The notes under the pieces: generated by a model
Told to the model about the DNA's origin: nothing
What the model saw: only the letters and a program-made list of their open reading frames with translations
Databases searched by the model: none
Part shown: positions 10,837 to 23,544 of the stretch, piece after piece
How the letters are laid out: each line of letters starts with the position of its first letter
How positions within the stretch are numbered: the first letter of the stretch is position 1
DNA from: Garcia nutans
Lineage: Eukaryota > Streptophyta > Magnoliopsida > Malpighiales > Euphorbiaceae
Assembly: GCA_947685225.1 (NCBI GenBank)
Contig: CANTUV010000024.1
Coordinates: 55,828,001-55,892,000, forward strand
Reading direction: 5' to 3'
DNA length: 64,000 nucleotides
Translations under genes and position numbers: made by a program

Positions 10837-12194
10837 TGTTAGTGTATATGCCCTAGGCCATCGATTTGGACCTTAATGTTATTCATTTTGTTATTAATAA
10901 AGAAGTTTTTATTATCATTGTTATGTTTGCATGTTATATATAATAATGATTATATCCCTGGTTTATTATTGTTATGGAGATAATAATAAATATAACTAGT
11001 GTAATATTGATTTGATAATCATAAGATGATTATAGGTATGAAGATACAAATCAATATTATGGATACATGTTAGAGAACAGTGTATTGGATAGACCCACAT
11101 AGATATCACTTCATGGTTTAATGTCATAAGTGTATCTCATAATAGTTTTCATTTAATCCTTTGACTTGAGATTGTCATAGTTTCCAACATAAGGAATATT
11201 ATGTTTTGACATGATCAAACGTTATCTGTAACTAGATAATTATAAAGGTTATGCTTGAACATGATATAAATTATGTAGAGGAAAATGAACAATCAAGATG
11301 GAATTTGTCCCTCTCTATGAGAGAGATATCTTCTGGGCCCCTTGATAAGTGTAACTGAGAAATGCATGGCCATGCTCAAATAAGTTGATATAAGATCAAT
11401 CTTATTTGTTTATCAGTTAACTTGGAGATCGAGTAATCATAAGTTTGGACAATATAAGTATGACATTTACTATGACTTATGTTCAAACTAGATATCGTGT
11501 GACAAAGGGATTAATGCATGTACTATTTCAGGTTTTTCATTTATAATGATTCTCATGATTAATTGGGTAGTCGTAATGTCTTGCTAGAGGCCAATTATGA
11601 TTTGTGCATTTCAATAGAGATTGAAATACACTACCAATTAATATGAGCCTATCGGGTCACACACATAGAACGTAGGCTGTACTTAAATAATAATAATTAT
11701 ATTTAATTATTATTGTTAGTATTATTATTATTATTAGATATTAATAATAATATTGTTATAATAATTATTATTAGATAATAATTATTAAAACGTGGGTCCA
11801 TATGGGATATGGACAGTTAGGGTTTTGATAAAAAGAAGTCTTTTAAAACGGTTTTAAAAGGACTGGAGGTTTAATGATATTATTATTCGTTTTGCAAAAG
11901 AAAACGTAAGAAGAAAAAAAAACCTTAAAAAACCCTAGTTTCGTTTTGAAAAGGTTCAGCCACTGCCGTTGGTGAGCTAGCACTCAGACCGGCATACGTT
12001 TGTGTGGATTTCGTTAGAGGGTGTTCGTCTTCAGAAGGCAGCATCTGTTAATCATTTTTGAAGCTACACAAAAAGGTTAGTTTCGAATCTCTTTTATCGA
12101 ACTGAATGGATCACATGGATCCTGTGAGTAAATCGAAAGAATTTTTGTTTTTCCGCTGCGGCAAGGGTTGCAGATTCTTAACGATTTACTAACA
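10837..12194 (+). repeat. 3' LTR of Copia-1
   Basis: This LTR is 1358 bp, the same length as the 5' LTR at an offset of 6870. One difference was found by reading both copies (G at 12085 against A at 5215). It is followed by the TSD CCTTT. Confidence 0.97.
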
Positions 12195-12199
12195 CCTTT

Positions 12200-13414
12200 T
12201 TCTTTCTCTTTCCTTACTCTTCCCTTTCTTTTATCATTTTGTCCTTCTTTCTTGTAGGAATGTCAAGTACAGAACTTTCAAGAACAGGATGGTCTTTTTC
12301 TTTTTTTTCTCCAATTTTTATTGAATCTTTGTTTGGGTTGGACCAATTCAAGTAAAACCGTCCTTATAAACCAAATGGAAGCCTTTTGTTGTCTTAGGTC
12401 AAAGAGAACTCAGTTGGCTTTTTGAACCATTTTGGGTTTTCTTTTCTTTTTCTTTTCTCTTTTCTTTCTCTTTTTTTCTTTTCTTCTTCTTTTTTCTTTG
12501 CTCTCATTTCTCTTGTTTTCTTTTCTTCCCTTTTTTTTGGTTTTGTTTTTTTTTGTTTGGTTCTAGCTCTAAAAGAGTTGTCTTGTTTGTACTAACTTGG
12601 GCTTCCAATAATGAATGAGTGGAGTAACATAAATCTTCTTTAACAGGGATAAATCATTTGTTACTCTGTTGTTGTCTTGATATATTGGAGATATTAGAAA
12701 GACTCCAACTACCCTTATGGTCTTAAAAACATCAACTACCCTTATGGTCTTGAGGACTTCAACCATCTTTATCATCTTGAGAACTTCAACTATCCTCATG
12801 ATCTTGACTAATAATTATTTTCTTTGATCTTCTTGCCTCTTCATATTAGTGATCATAAGATTTGTCAAAAGTATCATAACAGCTCAGGGTAGGTTGTTGA
12901 GGTTATATGCCAATGAAAATAAAATAAAAGGGACAACTAGGGATTGATATTTAATTGGGTGGATACTAGTTGTTGGCTAACCAAACAACGCCTAGATCAT
13001 TTCTCTCTTAAATAAGTAGAGTTCAATTTTGCCTCGAAAGTTTGTCAAAGCATGTTCTAAGACTGACAAGGACCAAGACAAAGGTAATTATGCAGGAGCC
13101 CTCTCTAAGTAAGCATACACAACCCAATGCTATAGAGCAATTCCCTCACCTAGTAAAGTCATTCGAGTCATGATGCTTATAATTCATATATTAATTTATG
13201 AATTATCAAGCTAGATTCCTCATTGGTCGAGCATCAAAATGAACAAAGACCAACAAAAATTTTGATGAAAGTAATTTATTTCAAGCAACTTTAAATTTGA
13301 AAAACAAGATTGTTCTAATTAAACATTGAAGAAAATAAAATAAAAGAAACAAACAAGCCGAGGGAAGTTTGTATTAAATAAAAGAAACAAACAAGCCGAG
13401 GGAAGTTTGTTGAG
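12200..13414 (-). other. Post-gag non-coding region of element A
   Basis: This region matches, in reverse complement, the sequence downstream of gag in B (46979-48140). It has long pyrimidine tracts on the + strand (12200-12560) and about four 27-bp units at 12703-12808. No protease, RT or integrase motif is present where pol would start in an autonomous Ogre-like element, so pol is missing in both copies. Confidence 0.75.
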
Positions 13415-14974
13415 TTAAGCTTCTTTTCCTTGCACTTCTTCAATATCCCATCTTAAAAGGATGATAAAAGAATATCTTCTTTCAATCCTTTTCCCACCAT
13501 GAAGGTTGCCGATAGAGGTACTCTTCCAAACTTAGGCAAAGGATTGTCTTTAGTATTGGGCTTGTCCGGCTCCGGTAGCTTACCACTATCGATTAAATTT
13601 TGGATCTCATGTTTTAATCACAAGCATTTGTCTGTCTCATGTCCTTGTGTTTGATGAAACTCACAAAAGGCTTTAGTGTTAAATTTTTGGGGTAAAGGAT
13701 TCGGCAAAGGTCGAGGAGTCAATGGGTGTAATAGTCCCTTCTTTTATAGCTTATTGAGAACCCAAGACAGTGGCTTCCCTAATTCCAAAAACTGCCTCAT
13801 AGGACCTTGTCTAGTGGCATTAACATCAACTTCTTTTTTGTGTGCTTTGATTTCTGGACTAGTCATTCCCTTTCTCATTCCTTCTTATTGAAAAACGGTT
13901 CTTCTCTCTTTCCTATTCTTCAATTTGTAAACCAGCTTGGAGAAGATCTTTGAAGTCACAGATGAGTGTATGAGACATCCTTTCACGGAGATTGGGCAGG
14001 ACGCCTCTCATGATCATCCTTATTTGATCAGATTCATCGGACCTTTTCTTGAGCAAAGCAGCCTTATTTCTCCATCTCTTCACATACTCCATAAAATTCT
14101 CATTTGGCCTTTGTCTAATGGACTCCACTTCCATTAAGGTAACTTCCAACTCGACATTATACCCATATTGCTGGATGAAGGCTTTATAAAGCAAATCCCA
14201 ACTCTTTTGCGTTCCTTCATCTAAGGTATTGAACCAATTTTGGACAACAGGATCCAATGAGAGCATGAAGTACCTTAGAGTTTGAGCCTTAGTAGCCCGA
14301 GCAGACTTCAAGGCAGTAATATACTGCTTCACATGGAGATGAGGATTTTCGGTTCCATCAAACTTCGCGAATGATGGCATCTTGAACTTGTACGAAACTT
14401 CTTCATCTAGTTCAAATAATTTGTCAACTTCGGACATTTCCTCAGTTTTCAGTTTCTTTTCAAATTTCTTTTCTAAATCAGCAATCATCTTTTCAACATC
14501 GAATGTTTCAGTCTTTTCAATAGTTGCCTTCTCAACAACCTTTGGCTCCTTTGTGTCTTAAAGATCTTGGTAGTATTGAGCCCAATCATCATTATCAATG
14601 ATCACCTTATCATCATCAAAAGCTACTTCATCTACTTTAGCCTTCCCATTGACTTTCTTGGTGCCAGCAGATGCTTCAGCATTGTTTCCTAAAATTGCAG
14701 CTAGTTGATTCTTTATGGTCTCGGCCATGACCTCGTTTATTTCTTCCATCTTGGCGTTGAGGGCATCATCCACCATTCTTTGAATTTGTTCGGGATCCAT
14801 TGTTTTTGGTGACCAAGTGATTGAGTCGTTGCTAGATTCTTCACTTCCATCATTGGTCGAATTGTCATAAGCTTTTAAACTATCATAATCCAGGGCTGTG
14901 AGCCAAAGAGGATCAATGATATGAGATACAAATGTATGCATGTATGCATGTATGCACAAACAATCAACAAACAA
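13415..14974 (-). pseudogene. Element A gag, decayed by nonsense codons
   Basis: On the minus strand a single frame runs from 14974 to a terminal stop at 13415-13417, as in B. The likely functional start is the internal MDPEQIQRMVDDAL, conserved in B. After an acidic/charged N-terminal segment comes a retrotransposon gag core (MPSFAKFDGTENPH..., then SWDLLYKAFIQQYG and RWRNKAALLKK), then a Cys/His segment related to B's FCQFHQMRGHETDKC. In-frame stops include TAA at 14558-14560 and TAG at 13913-13915 (Trp in B). At least three more lie downstream where B has Gln or Arg codons. I see no net frameshift over 1560 nt. The changes fit C-to-T or G-to-A transitions. The intact protein would have formed the particle shell. 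Confidence 0.88.
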
Positions 14975-15777
14975 GGATAATTAGGACGTTCCTTCCAACC
15001 TTATTACATCCACACACGGATGGCGAGTCTCTTTTCCTAGGTATATGGTTAACAAAATACCAACATGGGGTACCTTACTTTTCAAAATAATTCCCTCGGA
15101 CGTTTCAACCAATAGTTATATTTTTGAAAATGGAAATCAACTTATGATAATTCCCATTAATTAGGTTTTAATCCATTTAACCAACTAATGTAGCTTTTAT
15201 GCTATATTGGATTAAAACAAAATTAAGAGGTTTATTATAGATAGATTTCTCACTTAAAAAAGTAACTAATGATTCATGCCAAAAACAAGCCCATGATTAA
15301 CTATTCTTAGTATAAACTAGGCTCACAATTGATTTTTGGTATTTCGTAATTGACCTAAATATTTTTGCAAGCTCTTTGTAAGAAAAGGTTGGGTGAAAAT
15401 AGTTTTGTTTCTATGCCCATTGTAAGATTTTAGAAAAATGGATTTTGGACTTAGTATTTGGGCCATGAACAAAAGATTTGTTTTGGAAAAGACCAACTTG
15501 AAAAGTTTTGAAAATAGCTTTGGTCTTTTGGATTTTAAAGAAAAAATTATTTTGAGCTTACAATATACTTAGGTCATATTAGAAAAAGGGAAAACCAAAT
15601 AAGCCATGATTTAAACCAAGATAAATTAACCATAGTCAAACAACATGCATTTGGGGTAAAACCTAAGGAAAGTAACTAGGCCAATTACATGGGCTTTAGT
15701 CTTTGGGTAAAAAGGCTTAGGTTTCCATAGCAAGTATATACCAAATAATACGAGGCTATGAGTGGTTATGCCATGCT
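14975..15777 (-). other. Leader region of element A upstream of gag
   Basis: This is non-coding sequence between the gag ORF and the solo LTR insertion, homologous in reverse complement to 44590-45421 in B. It includes an ATGTATGC microsatellite at about 14933-14955 near the gag N terminus. I see no independent gene. Confidence 0.7.
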
Positions 15778-16850
15778 CGATCTGTAACACCCCGATACTC
15801 CATATAAGTACTATACATATACCTGGTATACATACAGTAAGTATATAAAGTATAAGGATGTCACATTTCATTGCAATTTAAAAACCTTTAACAGAGTTCA
15901 AACCACAATACATTAATTTAAAGAACATTTACAAAATCATTATACTATTAATGATCTTACATATATATAAAAATTTTATCTTTATCATAACTTCATTTAT
16001 ACATATAAATACACTCTTGTCAGAAATACATCATAATTAAAAATTGTGCATGTATGCATCACCCTCTAGTTGGTCTCGATAAACTCTTACTCTTCTCGTG
16101 GCATAACGAAAGACTTCATATCTTCCACCTAGTCACCTGCGTGATTACACATCCGCGCTAAGCCCGAGAGCTTAGTAGTACAAATAAATAATATAAACAT
16201 ACATTACAAAAGTTCTAACATATAATGATATATCAAATTCCATGTACCATTAGTTTCTTATCATGGTTTCCCTTTTTAATTACACCTTTCATATATCTCT
16301 ACTAATCTCATATATTATATATACATATATACATATCATTAACACCAACCACAATCCATCACTATTACTCACAATCGATATATCAATACACACATTACAT
16401 ATCATACTTCATATCATTATTTTATTCACAATTCACCAATCATGAATCACATTTCCAACAAAGGCAATCATTATACCATTCATGAATCACATTAAACAAA
16501 GACAAGCATGGGCCCAAAACACACTAATATGCCATTCCATCTTTCAGAGTTAATGCTTTGGTTTTGTTATCACATTCATCATTATCATAAACCCAACTAG
16601 GCTTCAAGGATTAGGTTCAACCAAGCTTCAAGGGGAACAAAGCATGCTAAGTATCAACCCAACTTGGCTTCAAGAACCAACCCAACCTAGCTTCAAGGGT
16701 TGTAACATCTCAATTAGGCTTCAAGGATCAAATCCAGCCTAACTTCAAGAGATTGTTACCAATATTAGGCATGCCACCAACAACAAACTCTGAAAATGGA
16801 ATAACACATTAGCCACACAATTCATTTAGCAATTTTATTCTCAATTGAAT

Positions 16851-17002
16851 CATCATTGCCAATCACAATGGCTTCATATCACATTTGAGTTATCATAGCC
16901 AATCACAATGGCTTCACATCACATTTGAGTTATCATAGCCAATCACAATGGCTTCACATCACATTTGAGTTATCATAGCCAATCACAATGGCCTCATATC
17001 AT
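16851..17002. repeat. 40-bp tandem repeat, about four units, in the G2 LTR
   Basis: The unit contains AGCCAATCACAATGGCTTCA followed by CATCACATTTGAGTTATCAT. Copies differ by single bases, for example GCCTCATATC in the last copy. A single related unit occurs in the G1 LTRs near 21905-21950 and 28255-28280. Confidence 0.9.
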
Positions 17003-17394
17003 GTCATGTCTCAATTCATATTATAATATTTCATAGTATACCTAATCAATTACCTCATCATATCCTTCACATTTTACATATAGCATCATTGATATAACAT
17101 TACAAAGTACATTATTCATATAACACATTACCATTCACAAGATTCACAATGTATAAAACATAACATTGTTCATATAGTATCATATGCATCATCATTACTC
17201 ACATTGTGTTCCACATTATACACAATATAACATTATTCATAGATTTAGAGTCTTCCACATATATTTGTTTAGATCATTCTTTGTATTAAATGTGTTTAGA
17301 GTGTTTATTTTTAGGTTTAGGTGCAAGAAGACCTTTGAAGAATCAATACAATGTGAGAAAGGCAAAGAACAATCACAGTAGCCAACACCTTCAA

Positions 17395-17690
17395 GGGACA
17401 TGGCCAAGCTTGTGGCCGTGTCTCTCAACCAAATGCTCCAACACGGCCAAGACTCCCCTAACTTGGCCGTGTCTCCCTTAAATCCAAAGAAACCAAAATG
17501 AAAGAAATCAGGCAGTAGCAGACACAGTCAAGGGACACGGCAAAGCCAGTGGCCGTGTCTCTCCAAAATTTATTCAACACGGCCAAATTTCCTTAAACTT
17601 GGCCATGTCTCCCAAAAATCTTTAGTCTTGCCCGTGTCTCTTCTTTAGTTTGGCCGTGTCTCTCATGAATGAAAACCCTAAACATGGCCA
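17395..17690. repeat. Palindromic GGCCGTGTC array in the G2 LTR
   Basis: The arms GACATGGCC/GGCCGTGTC (17397-17422), ACACGGCCAAG/CTTGGCCGTGT (17441-17451 and 17462-17472, perfect 11-bp stem) and GACACGGC/GCCGTGTC (from 17533) recur with decayed copies. The array sits about 850-1150 bp from the LTR start in minus orientation, the same place as the differently sequenced palindromic array in the G1 LTRs. Confidence 0.8.
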
Positions 17691-18711
17691 AGTCTCTTTT
17701 TATTAAATTAAAACACATTATGCACAACATAACCTCATTCAAATGGATATAATCAATGTCATTAACACTTATTTTACATATTCATCACAATATTCACATT
17801 AACAATACATTTAATCATTTACCATTTCAAAACCCTAAAATCAACATCGCTCTTATTCTTTCACTATCAACATCCACTAAACTTACCATCTTCAAACCAA
17901 AACCAACACCAATTCAATCTTTTTAACTTATACTCAATTTCAACACTTATAAACACATCTCAAACACACCAAATCATAATATCAACAAATCATAACTCAC
18001 CTCAAACACAACTTCAAAATAACAAAGGAAAACAATAGAGTACTTACCAAAATTAAGGAAATTTCACAAATCTCCAACTTAATCCTTTGCTTCTTCCTTC
18101 AACTTGATTTTAGAATTTAGAACACCTCTCTTGCTCTCTCTTTCCTTTGGTAACCAGCCACCCAATGCAAAGAAGAGAAAAATGAAGACAAGTCAAACTT
18201 CTCTTCTTCTTTAAATCTCCACCAAGCAATTCTAACAAAGCAATTACTTAAATGCCCTCATCCATTTAACTTATCTTCTTTTACTTATATGCCCATTTAA
18301 GTAATTTCACATATCACAAATAAAATATCTTCTTCCCTTGACTCCTCATTTTGACCAACATATATGTTATATATATTACCATATACCCAACATATACACT
18401 TTCTCTCTACACATTATTTTCCTTTTTAAACAATACCTAAACATTCTCTTTTCAATTTCTTTTCTTATCAACATAACATATACACATAATTCAAACAAAC
18501 AACAATTATATCCAAACTTCTAGGGCACACATTGGGATATTACACGATCTCCATACCTTAAGTGAAAGTATGGTATCCCTTACATAACATAACACGGGTA
18601 ACACAGGCATCCTAACTCATGCGCACGATGCAATATAATATGATGCAATGGATAATATCATTATAAGAAAGAATAAAATAATATAAAGACCAACGGAATC
18701 AACTTCTCTTA

Positions 18712-18730
18712 TCCCCAGTGGAGTTGCCAC
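18712..18730 (-). other. Element A primer-binding site
   Basis: On the minus strand GTGGCAACTCCACTGGGGA starts directly after the LTR end TCACA. B has ATGGTGACTCCACTGGGGA in the same place. Ogre-type elements are reported to use tRNA-Arg; the match of this sequence to a particular tRNA needs a search. Confidence 0.7.
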
Positions 18731-20870
18731 TGTGAGTGGGGATTTTTTCCCCCACTCCCAGTGGAATGGTTCTTGTGACTTCGCACTGTTTAGGCTCGGG
18801 GCCTTAGAGAACACGGACCTAAGTCCGGAGAAAATGGAGTCGCCACCTAGACGGGCCAGGAAAAAGAAAGGGGTGGATGACTCAATTCCTAAGGAATCCC
18901 CAACCCCCTAATGGGTTCAGAAAGTTGAGTATGTGTGGTGAAGGTGAGAAATGGCCCAGCACCCCCACAACGCCCGGTTCATTGGAACAGGCCTCCTTTA
19001 CAGGTCTTAATATTATAAGATTCTTTAATATAATAGCATTATCCATATTACACACAATAATTAAAATAAAGCATTGATATATTAAAATCAAAGCAATGTC
19101 CAAGCAAAACAAAACAAATAAATGGACACCCATCCGAAGATGGAAACATGTCCTTACATCCCATGCCTAAATAGGATACCCACCAAAAGGTAGAAACATG
19201 CCCCTTAGATTGGTTCTAAAATAGAAAAGCAATTTAAATTACATGATATTTAACTAATGAGGTACCCACCAAGTGGAAACATACCTCTTACAACATTTGG
19301 AAGTCTTAAATAAATTGATAAAAGTAAATAACCATTCATCATAAATAAATCATTCATCAAAGGTATTAAACATCAATAGAAAGTAAACATCCATCCATGG
19401 CAAATTAAATAAACCAAGCATTGAACTTAAATAAATTAAAGCATATAAAATAAATCAAAACATAATCAAATATAGAATTGAATAAGATAAATAAAAATCT
19501 AAATCACAGCTACAGTTCCATTTTGGGTTAGTTATTTCATGTGTTTGGGGTTTTGGATTTTATGGAATTAGGCTACTGTGACTTTAAGAGAATTAAAATA
19601 GATTAAGGATTTTATGTTTTAAAAGGTTGATAAAACTCTTTGATTAACCAATTTAGAGTTTGTGATGTAAAATCATTAAACTTGGGTTTGAGCACTTTAA
19701 ATTACTTTTGATTTGTGATTTCAAGTTTACTGTGTGAAATTAAAATATTTGTGTTTTTATGGTTTTTAAAGTTTTAAAGGATTAGGGTTTAGAAAAAATT
19801 AGGGTTTAAGGTTTTAAAGGGGTTAGGGTTTACTATTTTCAGTTTGGAAGTTGCATTTGGGTTTAATGTTTCAGAATTAGGGTTTCGGTGGATGCTTAGG
19901 TTTTTTAGAATTTGGAAAAAGCAATTGATGATTTTATGAAAGTAGACAAACGATTTAAGGTTTATATAAATAGAAAAGATGTTTTTAGGGCTTTTTGAAA
20001 GAAACATAATCAAATTTTGGTTTTGAAGAACAACATGTTAAATTAGGGTTTTAAGATTTTGAAGAAGTAAAAATAACAATTTTAAGCCCTTTTGGAAAAT
20101 AAAGCAACGAATTAGTGTTTTTAACTTTAGAAAAGCTAAATTAAAGTTCTAGGATTTTTTATTTTGAAAGACACAATTTCATAATCTTAGCTATTGTGAA
20201 AAAAAATTAATACATACCTCCTTTTGATGGTTTCTCCAAAAATAATTCTTCTTAGATGAACAAAAACAAAGGCAGTTGCTGCCTTTAATCAATTGCTAAT
20301 GGCTTTACTTCTTCATCTCTCAAAAAGTTAGATTTGATTTCACTGCTTTCCCACTCAATTTCGGTTTCAAACTCTCCCAATTTTCATCCCAATTTCTCCT
20401 TCCTTTTTTTTTTAGTAAATATTTATAGAAGAATTCTTGATTAATTCTAGTTGCTCATGGCATACAATATTTAATAAGAAAAGGAAACCGAAATCTAATT
20501 GTATTAGGTTTCAGAAAATTTCTGTCGAAAAATTTTGCTGGCGAAAAAAAATTTCTGCGGAAAAATTGCGCTGGCAAAAAAAATTGCCGCAGGAAAAATT
20601 GCTCTAGCAAAAAAGTTGTCGCAGGCCTGCGGGCGAAATGCCCACGGGCCCGCGCTGACTTTCGGTGACTATTTATTCGTCGTTGATTTTTTGTCGCCGA
20701 TTTTTTTTTATTTTTTATTATTCATTTTTTGTTTATTATTATTAATTTTTCATTTTTTATTAGTAAAAATTAGACACTAAACAAAATAATATTTAATTAA
20801 GATAACAAAAATTATTTTGGACTAATTAAAATATATTGGACCGGACCAGGTAAAAAATTAAGGGTCAACA
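18731..20870 (-). repeat. 5' LTR of element A
   Basis: This 2140-bp LTR starts TGTTGACCC and ends TCACA on the minus strand. Strong similarity to 1-1899 and to the B LTRs defines it. A TATA-like ATAAATA lies near 20419-20427 on the minus strand. A GC-rich palindromic segment (GCAGGCCTGC, GGGCGAAATGCCC) lies near 20608-20650, about 220-260 bp from the LTR start. TTAGGGTTT words cluster near 19783-19885. Confidence 0.92.
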
Positions 20871-20908
20871 ATATCAGAACGATGTACTATGCACATTATC
20901 ACATAGCT

Positions 20909-23493
20909 TGTAACACCCCTATACCCCATATACGTACATCGCATACACCAACTTATGTAATATACGTATACCGGATACAAGAATGTCACCGTCTATTTAA
21001 AACAAACCAATCTTTAAAACTTTAATATCAAATCATCATTATAAATAGTAATAGGTAAAACATTCCTTGTTAAAATACATATACATTTATATCTTCATTA
21101 CACCCAAAGTTTATCTAAAACATTTGTTTAATATGCAGCGAAAAATGTTGCGGAATATACATATATATACATCAAATTCAATATTTACAAAAATATAAAG
21201 TTTATACATGCTTGGTCGTTCGTCTCTAATCTTAAAGTCCAAAATCAACACTTCACAAGGGATCAGAAGCCTAGACTCGAATCAGTTAAGCAGAACTCTT
21301 CGGTTCAACCAGATCTACCCTGTCACCTGCGTGATAAATCACAATCGAGCTAAGCCAAAGCCTTAGTGGTACAAACCAGGATAATAATATGATTCAATGT
21401 TATGCCAATGTCAAACTTTAAAGAATTAAAAATAATATACAAGGATATCATATTTCATAACATTATATCTCATTACATTGTTCAATTGTTCCATTATTCA
21501 TAATTCACATTAAAGCAAAGACAAGCATGGGCCCAAAAGAAACTAATATGCCATTCAAATTTCAAAGTTACTGTTTTGGTCCAATAATCAAATTTATCAA
21601 GCCCGTAGGCGAATCATTATCACAATGAGAAACATCTCATATGTAACATCCCAACTAGGCTCCAAGGACTAGGCCCAACCAAGCTTCAAGGGGAGCATAG
21701 CATCAACCCAACCTGGCTTCAAGGACCAAGCCCAACTCAGCTTCAAGGGATTGTTACTTTTAGGCATGCCACCAACAACAAAACTCTGAAAATTGAATAA
21801 CATACTAGGCACACAATTCTTTCATTATTTCATTATCAAATCCATTCTTATTTTCTCATGATCATCTAGGCACAATGCCCCAAATGTTTCATTTATATCA
21901 ATATAGCCATCATCAAATCAATAAAGCCATCATCAATGGCTTCACATTCCATCATTAGGAAATACATAATAGATTACAATATTCATACATTTTGAATCCT
22001 CAACATATATTTCACATAGTTTATATAATGGAAATCATAGCACCATTCTTATGTATAAACAATATAATAGGTAACCTAGCACATTTTCCATCAAAATGTG
22101 TTAAGTCCCAAAGTCATTTACATGTATGCAATCATGTAAGGTTTGTACATACCTCAAGAGATATGCACACCAATACCAAACTCCTCTTCTAAGACTTCCT
22201 CAACACTTGGATTGGTACAACTCAATTCTCTTCAAAACCTAATCCAAAGTTGATTGTACAAACTCACTTAGTAATACACATAAAAAAATAAGAATAAGAA
22301 CTATCTAAGGCAAACCCTACACATGACACGCTTAACAACACGGGCGTGTCCCTGATCGTGCCCTAAACCCACAATACAGAAGCTTTGACATGCTCAGTGA
22401 CATGGGCGTGTCACTCCACATGTCAATTCTCCAACAACACAGTAGCTATGACACGCCCAGTGACATGGGTGTCTCACTGGATGTGTCAATCCACCAATAA
22501 CACAGTAGCTATGACACTCCCAGTGACATGGGTGTGTCACTGGACGTGTCAATACTACTCCAACACAGAAGTTGTGACACTCTCAGTGACATTGGTGTGT
22601 CACTGCTCTTGTCACCCATACTGAAAATAGAAACAATGACATGGCCAAGGACATGGCCGTGCTACTGGCCGAAAAACCTAAAATCGACACCAAAAACACT
22701 ACATCCAACAAACATCTTTCTTTTACCCTTTTCCACTCCAAGCACACTTAACCAAAACCATCAACAAATCATAATAAACTTGCATAACATCAAAACAACT
22801 CAATTATATATATTAACACACAATCATAACCATATTACAACTCAACACATACACAATCCACAACTCTAGTTTTCTTCACCAAACTTAACATTTTCTTCAA
22901 TCCAACCCCAAAATCAAAGCTAATTAGACCAAAAAACCTCAAACACTTCAAATCAACCAAAAACACATCTACAACAACCATTCACCAAACTCAAAGCTCA
23001 AACTCCAAAAGAGCACAAAGAAACAAGTTGGAACTTACCAAAAGTGAAGAAAATCCTTAAAACTCCAACTTGATCTATTGAAATCCTTAAATTTCTTGAG
23101 TTTGGAAGCAACAAAATCTCTCCCTCTTGAAGATGGTGGTGATGGCCAGCTAAAGAAGAAAGAAGAAGAAGAAGAAAATGCAAAGAAGAAGAAAGTCAAC
23201 CACTTTTAACCAAACACTCTCTCCTCAAATCACTCTCCACCAAGTGTTTAATTAATAAAATAATAATCCAATTACATCATCTTCCACTAACTTAAATAAA
23301 TCCATTTAAATACTAAAATATCTTTTGACCTAAGAAACCCATTGACTTGTATATAATATATATATCTCCATATACATAACATATACACATCTTCCTATCA
23401 TCTCACTTAATCACATATACACTTAAAATCATATAATTAATTCTCAACAAATAATATTTCCAAAAATTTTAGGGTACTATTTGGGCTATTACA
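20909..23493 (-). repeat. 3' LTR of G1
   Basis: This 2585-bp LTR begins TGTAACACCCC and ends GGGCTATTACA on the + strand. It is about 240 bp longer than its partner, mainly through extra sequence near 22195-22330 and an additional tandem unit. A purine-rich tract (GTAGAGGGGGTGAA on the minus strand, just right of 23493) is the likely plus-strand primer. Confidence 0.92.
22320..22660. repeat. Palindromic tandem array in the G1 3' LTR
   Basis: About five units of 60-66 bp each contain a hairpin of the form CAGTGACA-TGGGCG-TGTCACTG followed by a GACGTGTCAAT word. Units have drifted but mostly keep both arms. The partner LTR has about three units at 28540-28770. The open frames across this array are accidental. 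Confidence 0.85.
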
Positions 23494-23544
23494 ATTCACC
23501 CCCTCTACAAATAAATTTTATCCTCGGAATTACCTGTTCTCAAG

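Larger units (their letters stand above)
3967..12194 (+). mobile_element. Copia-1: near-intact Ty1/copia retrotransposon
   Basis: This is a complete 8228-bp element with two 1358-bp LTRs that begin TGTTAG and end CTAACA, flanked by the 5-bp TSD CCTTT (3962-3966 and 12195-12199). A primer-binding site matching initiator tRNA-Met follows the 5' LTR and a purine-rich tract precedes the 3' LTR. It encodes gag, protease and integrase in one ORF and RT and RNase H in another, in the standard copia order (integrase before RT). By eye the LTRs differ only at 5215 (A) versus 12085 (G), so insertion is recent. It sits inside a pyrimidine-rich stretch of element A; the homologous place in B, near 48100-48140, is uninterrupted. 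Confidence 0.97.
15783..18544 (-). mobile_element. G2: solo LTR of a Tekay-like Ty3/gypsy element
   Basis: This 2762-bp LTR begins TGTAACACCCC and ends GGGATATTACA on the + strand and is flanked by the 5-bp TSD CGATC (15778-15782 and 18545-18549). The uninterrupted homologous site in B is GATCG at 44586-44590, which proves insertion. Terminal sequence and shared internal blocks (the AGGCATGCCACCAACAACAA region and AACCAAGCTTCAAGG repeats) tie it to the G1 LTRs, so its orientation is given as minus by analogy. No internal region remains, as expected after LTR-LTR recombination. It also holds a 40-bp tandem repeat and a palindromic array. Confidence 0.93.
1..20870 (-). mobile_element. Element A: gag-only Ogre/Tat-like LTR retrotransposon, interrupted
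   Basis: Read on the minus strand, this element runs from a 5' LTR (18731-20870) through a primer-binding site, a leader, a decayed gag (13415-14974), a non-coding region and a repeat-rich 3' region to a 3' LTR cut by the window start. It belongs to the same family as element B (42076-63711), which lies in the opposite orientation. It is interrupted by a solo LTR (15783-18544) and by Copia-1 (3967-12194). No protease, RT, RNase H or integrase motif is visible in the remaining internal sequence, and B lacks them too, so the family looks like a TR-GAG type non-autonomous derivative. The base after the 5' LTR end is followed by ATATC, but the matching TSD copy lies outside the window. The Ogre/Tat assignment rests on gag sequence type, large LTRs and 3' tandem repeats. 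Confidence 0.8.

Noticed and set aside
16830..17002. Regular repeats resembling a CRISPR array
   Set aside because: Units are head-to-tail without unique spacers and lie within a plant LTR; this is a minisatellite.
22385..22869. Open frames of 79-113 codons in the G1 LTR
   Set aside because: They fall in the palindromic tandem array of the LTR and lack conservation in frame between the two LTRs.
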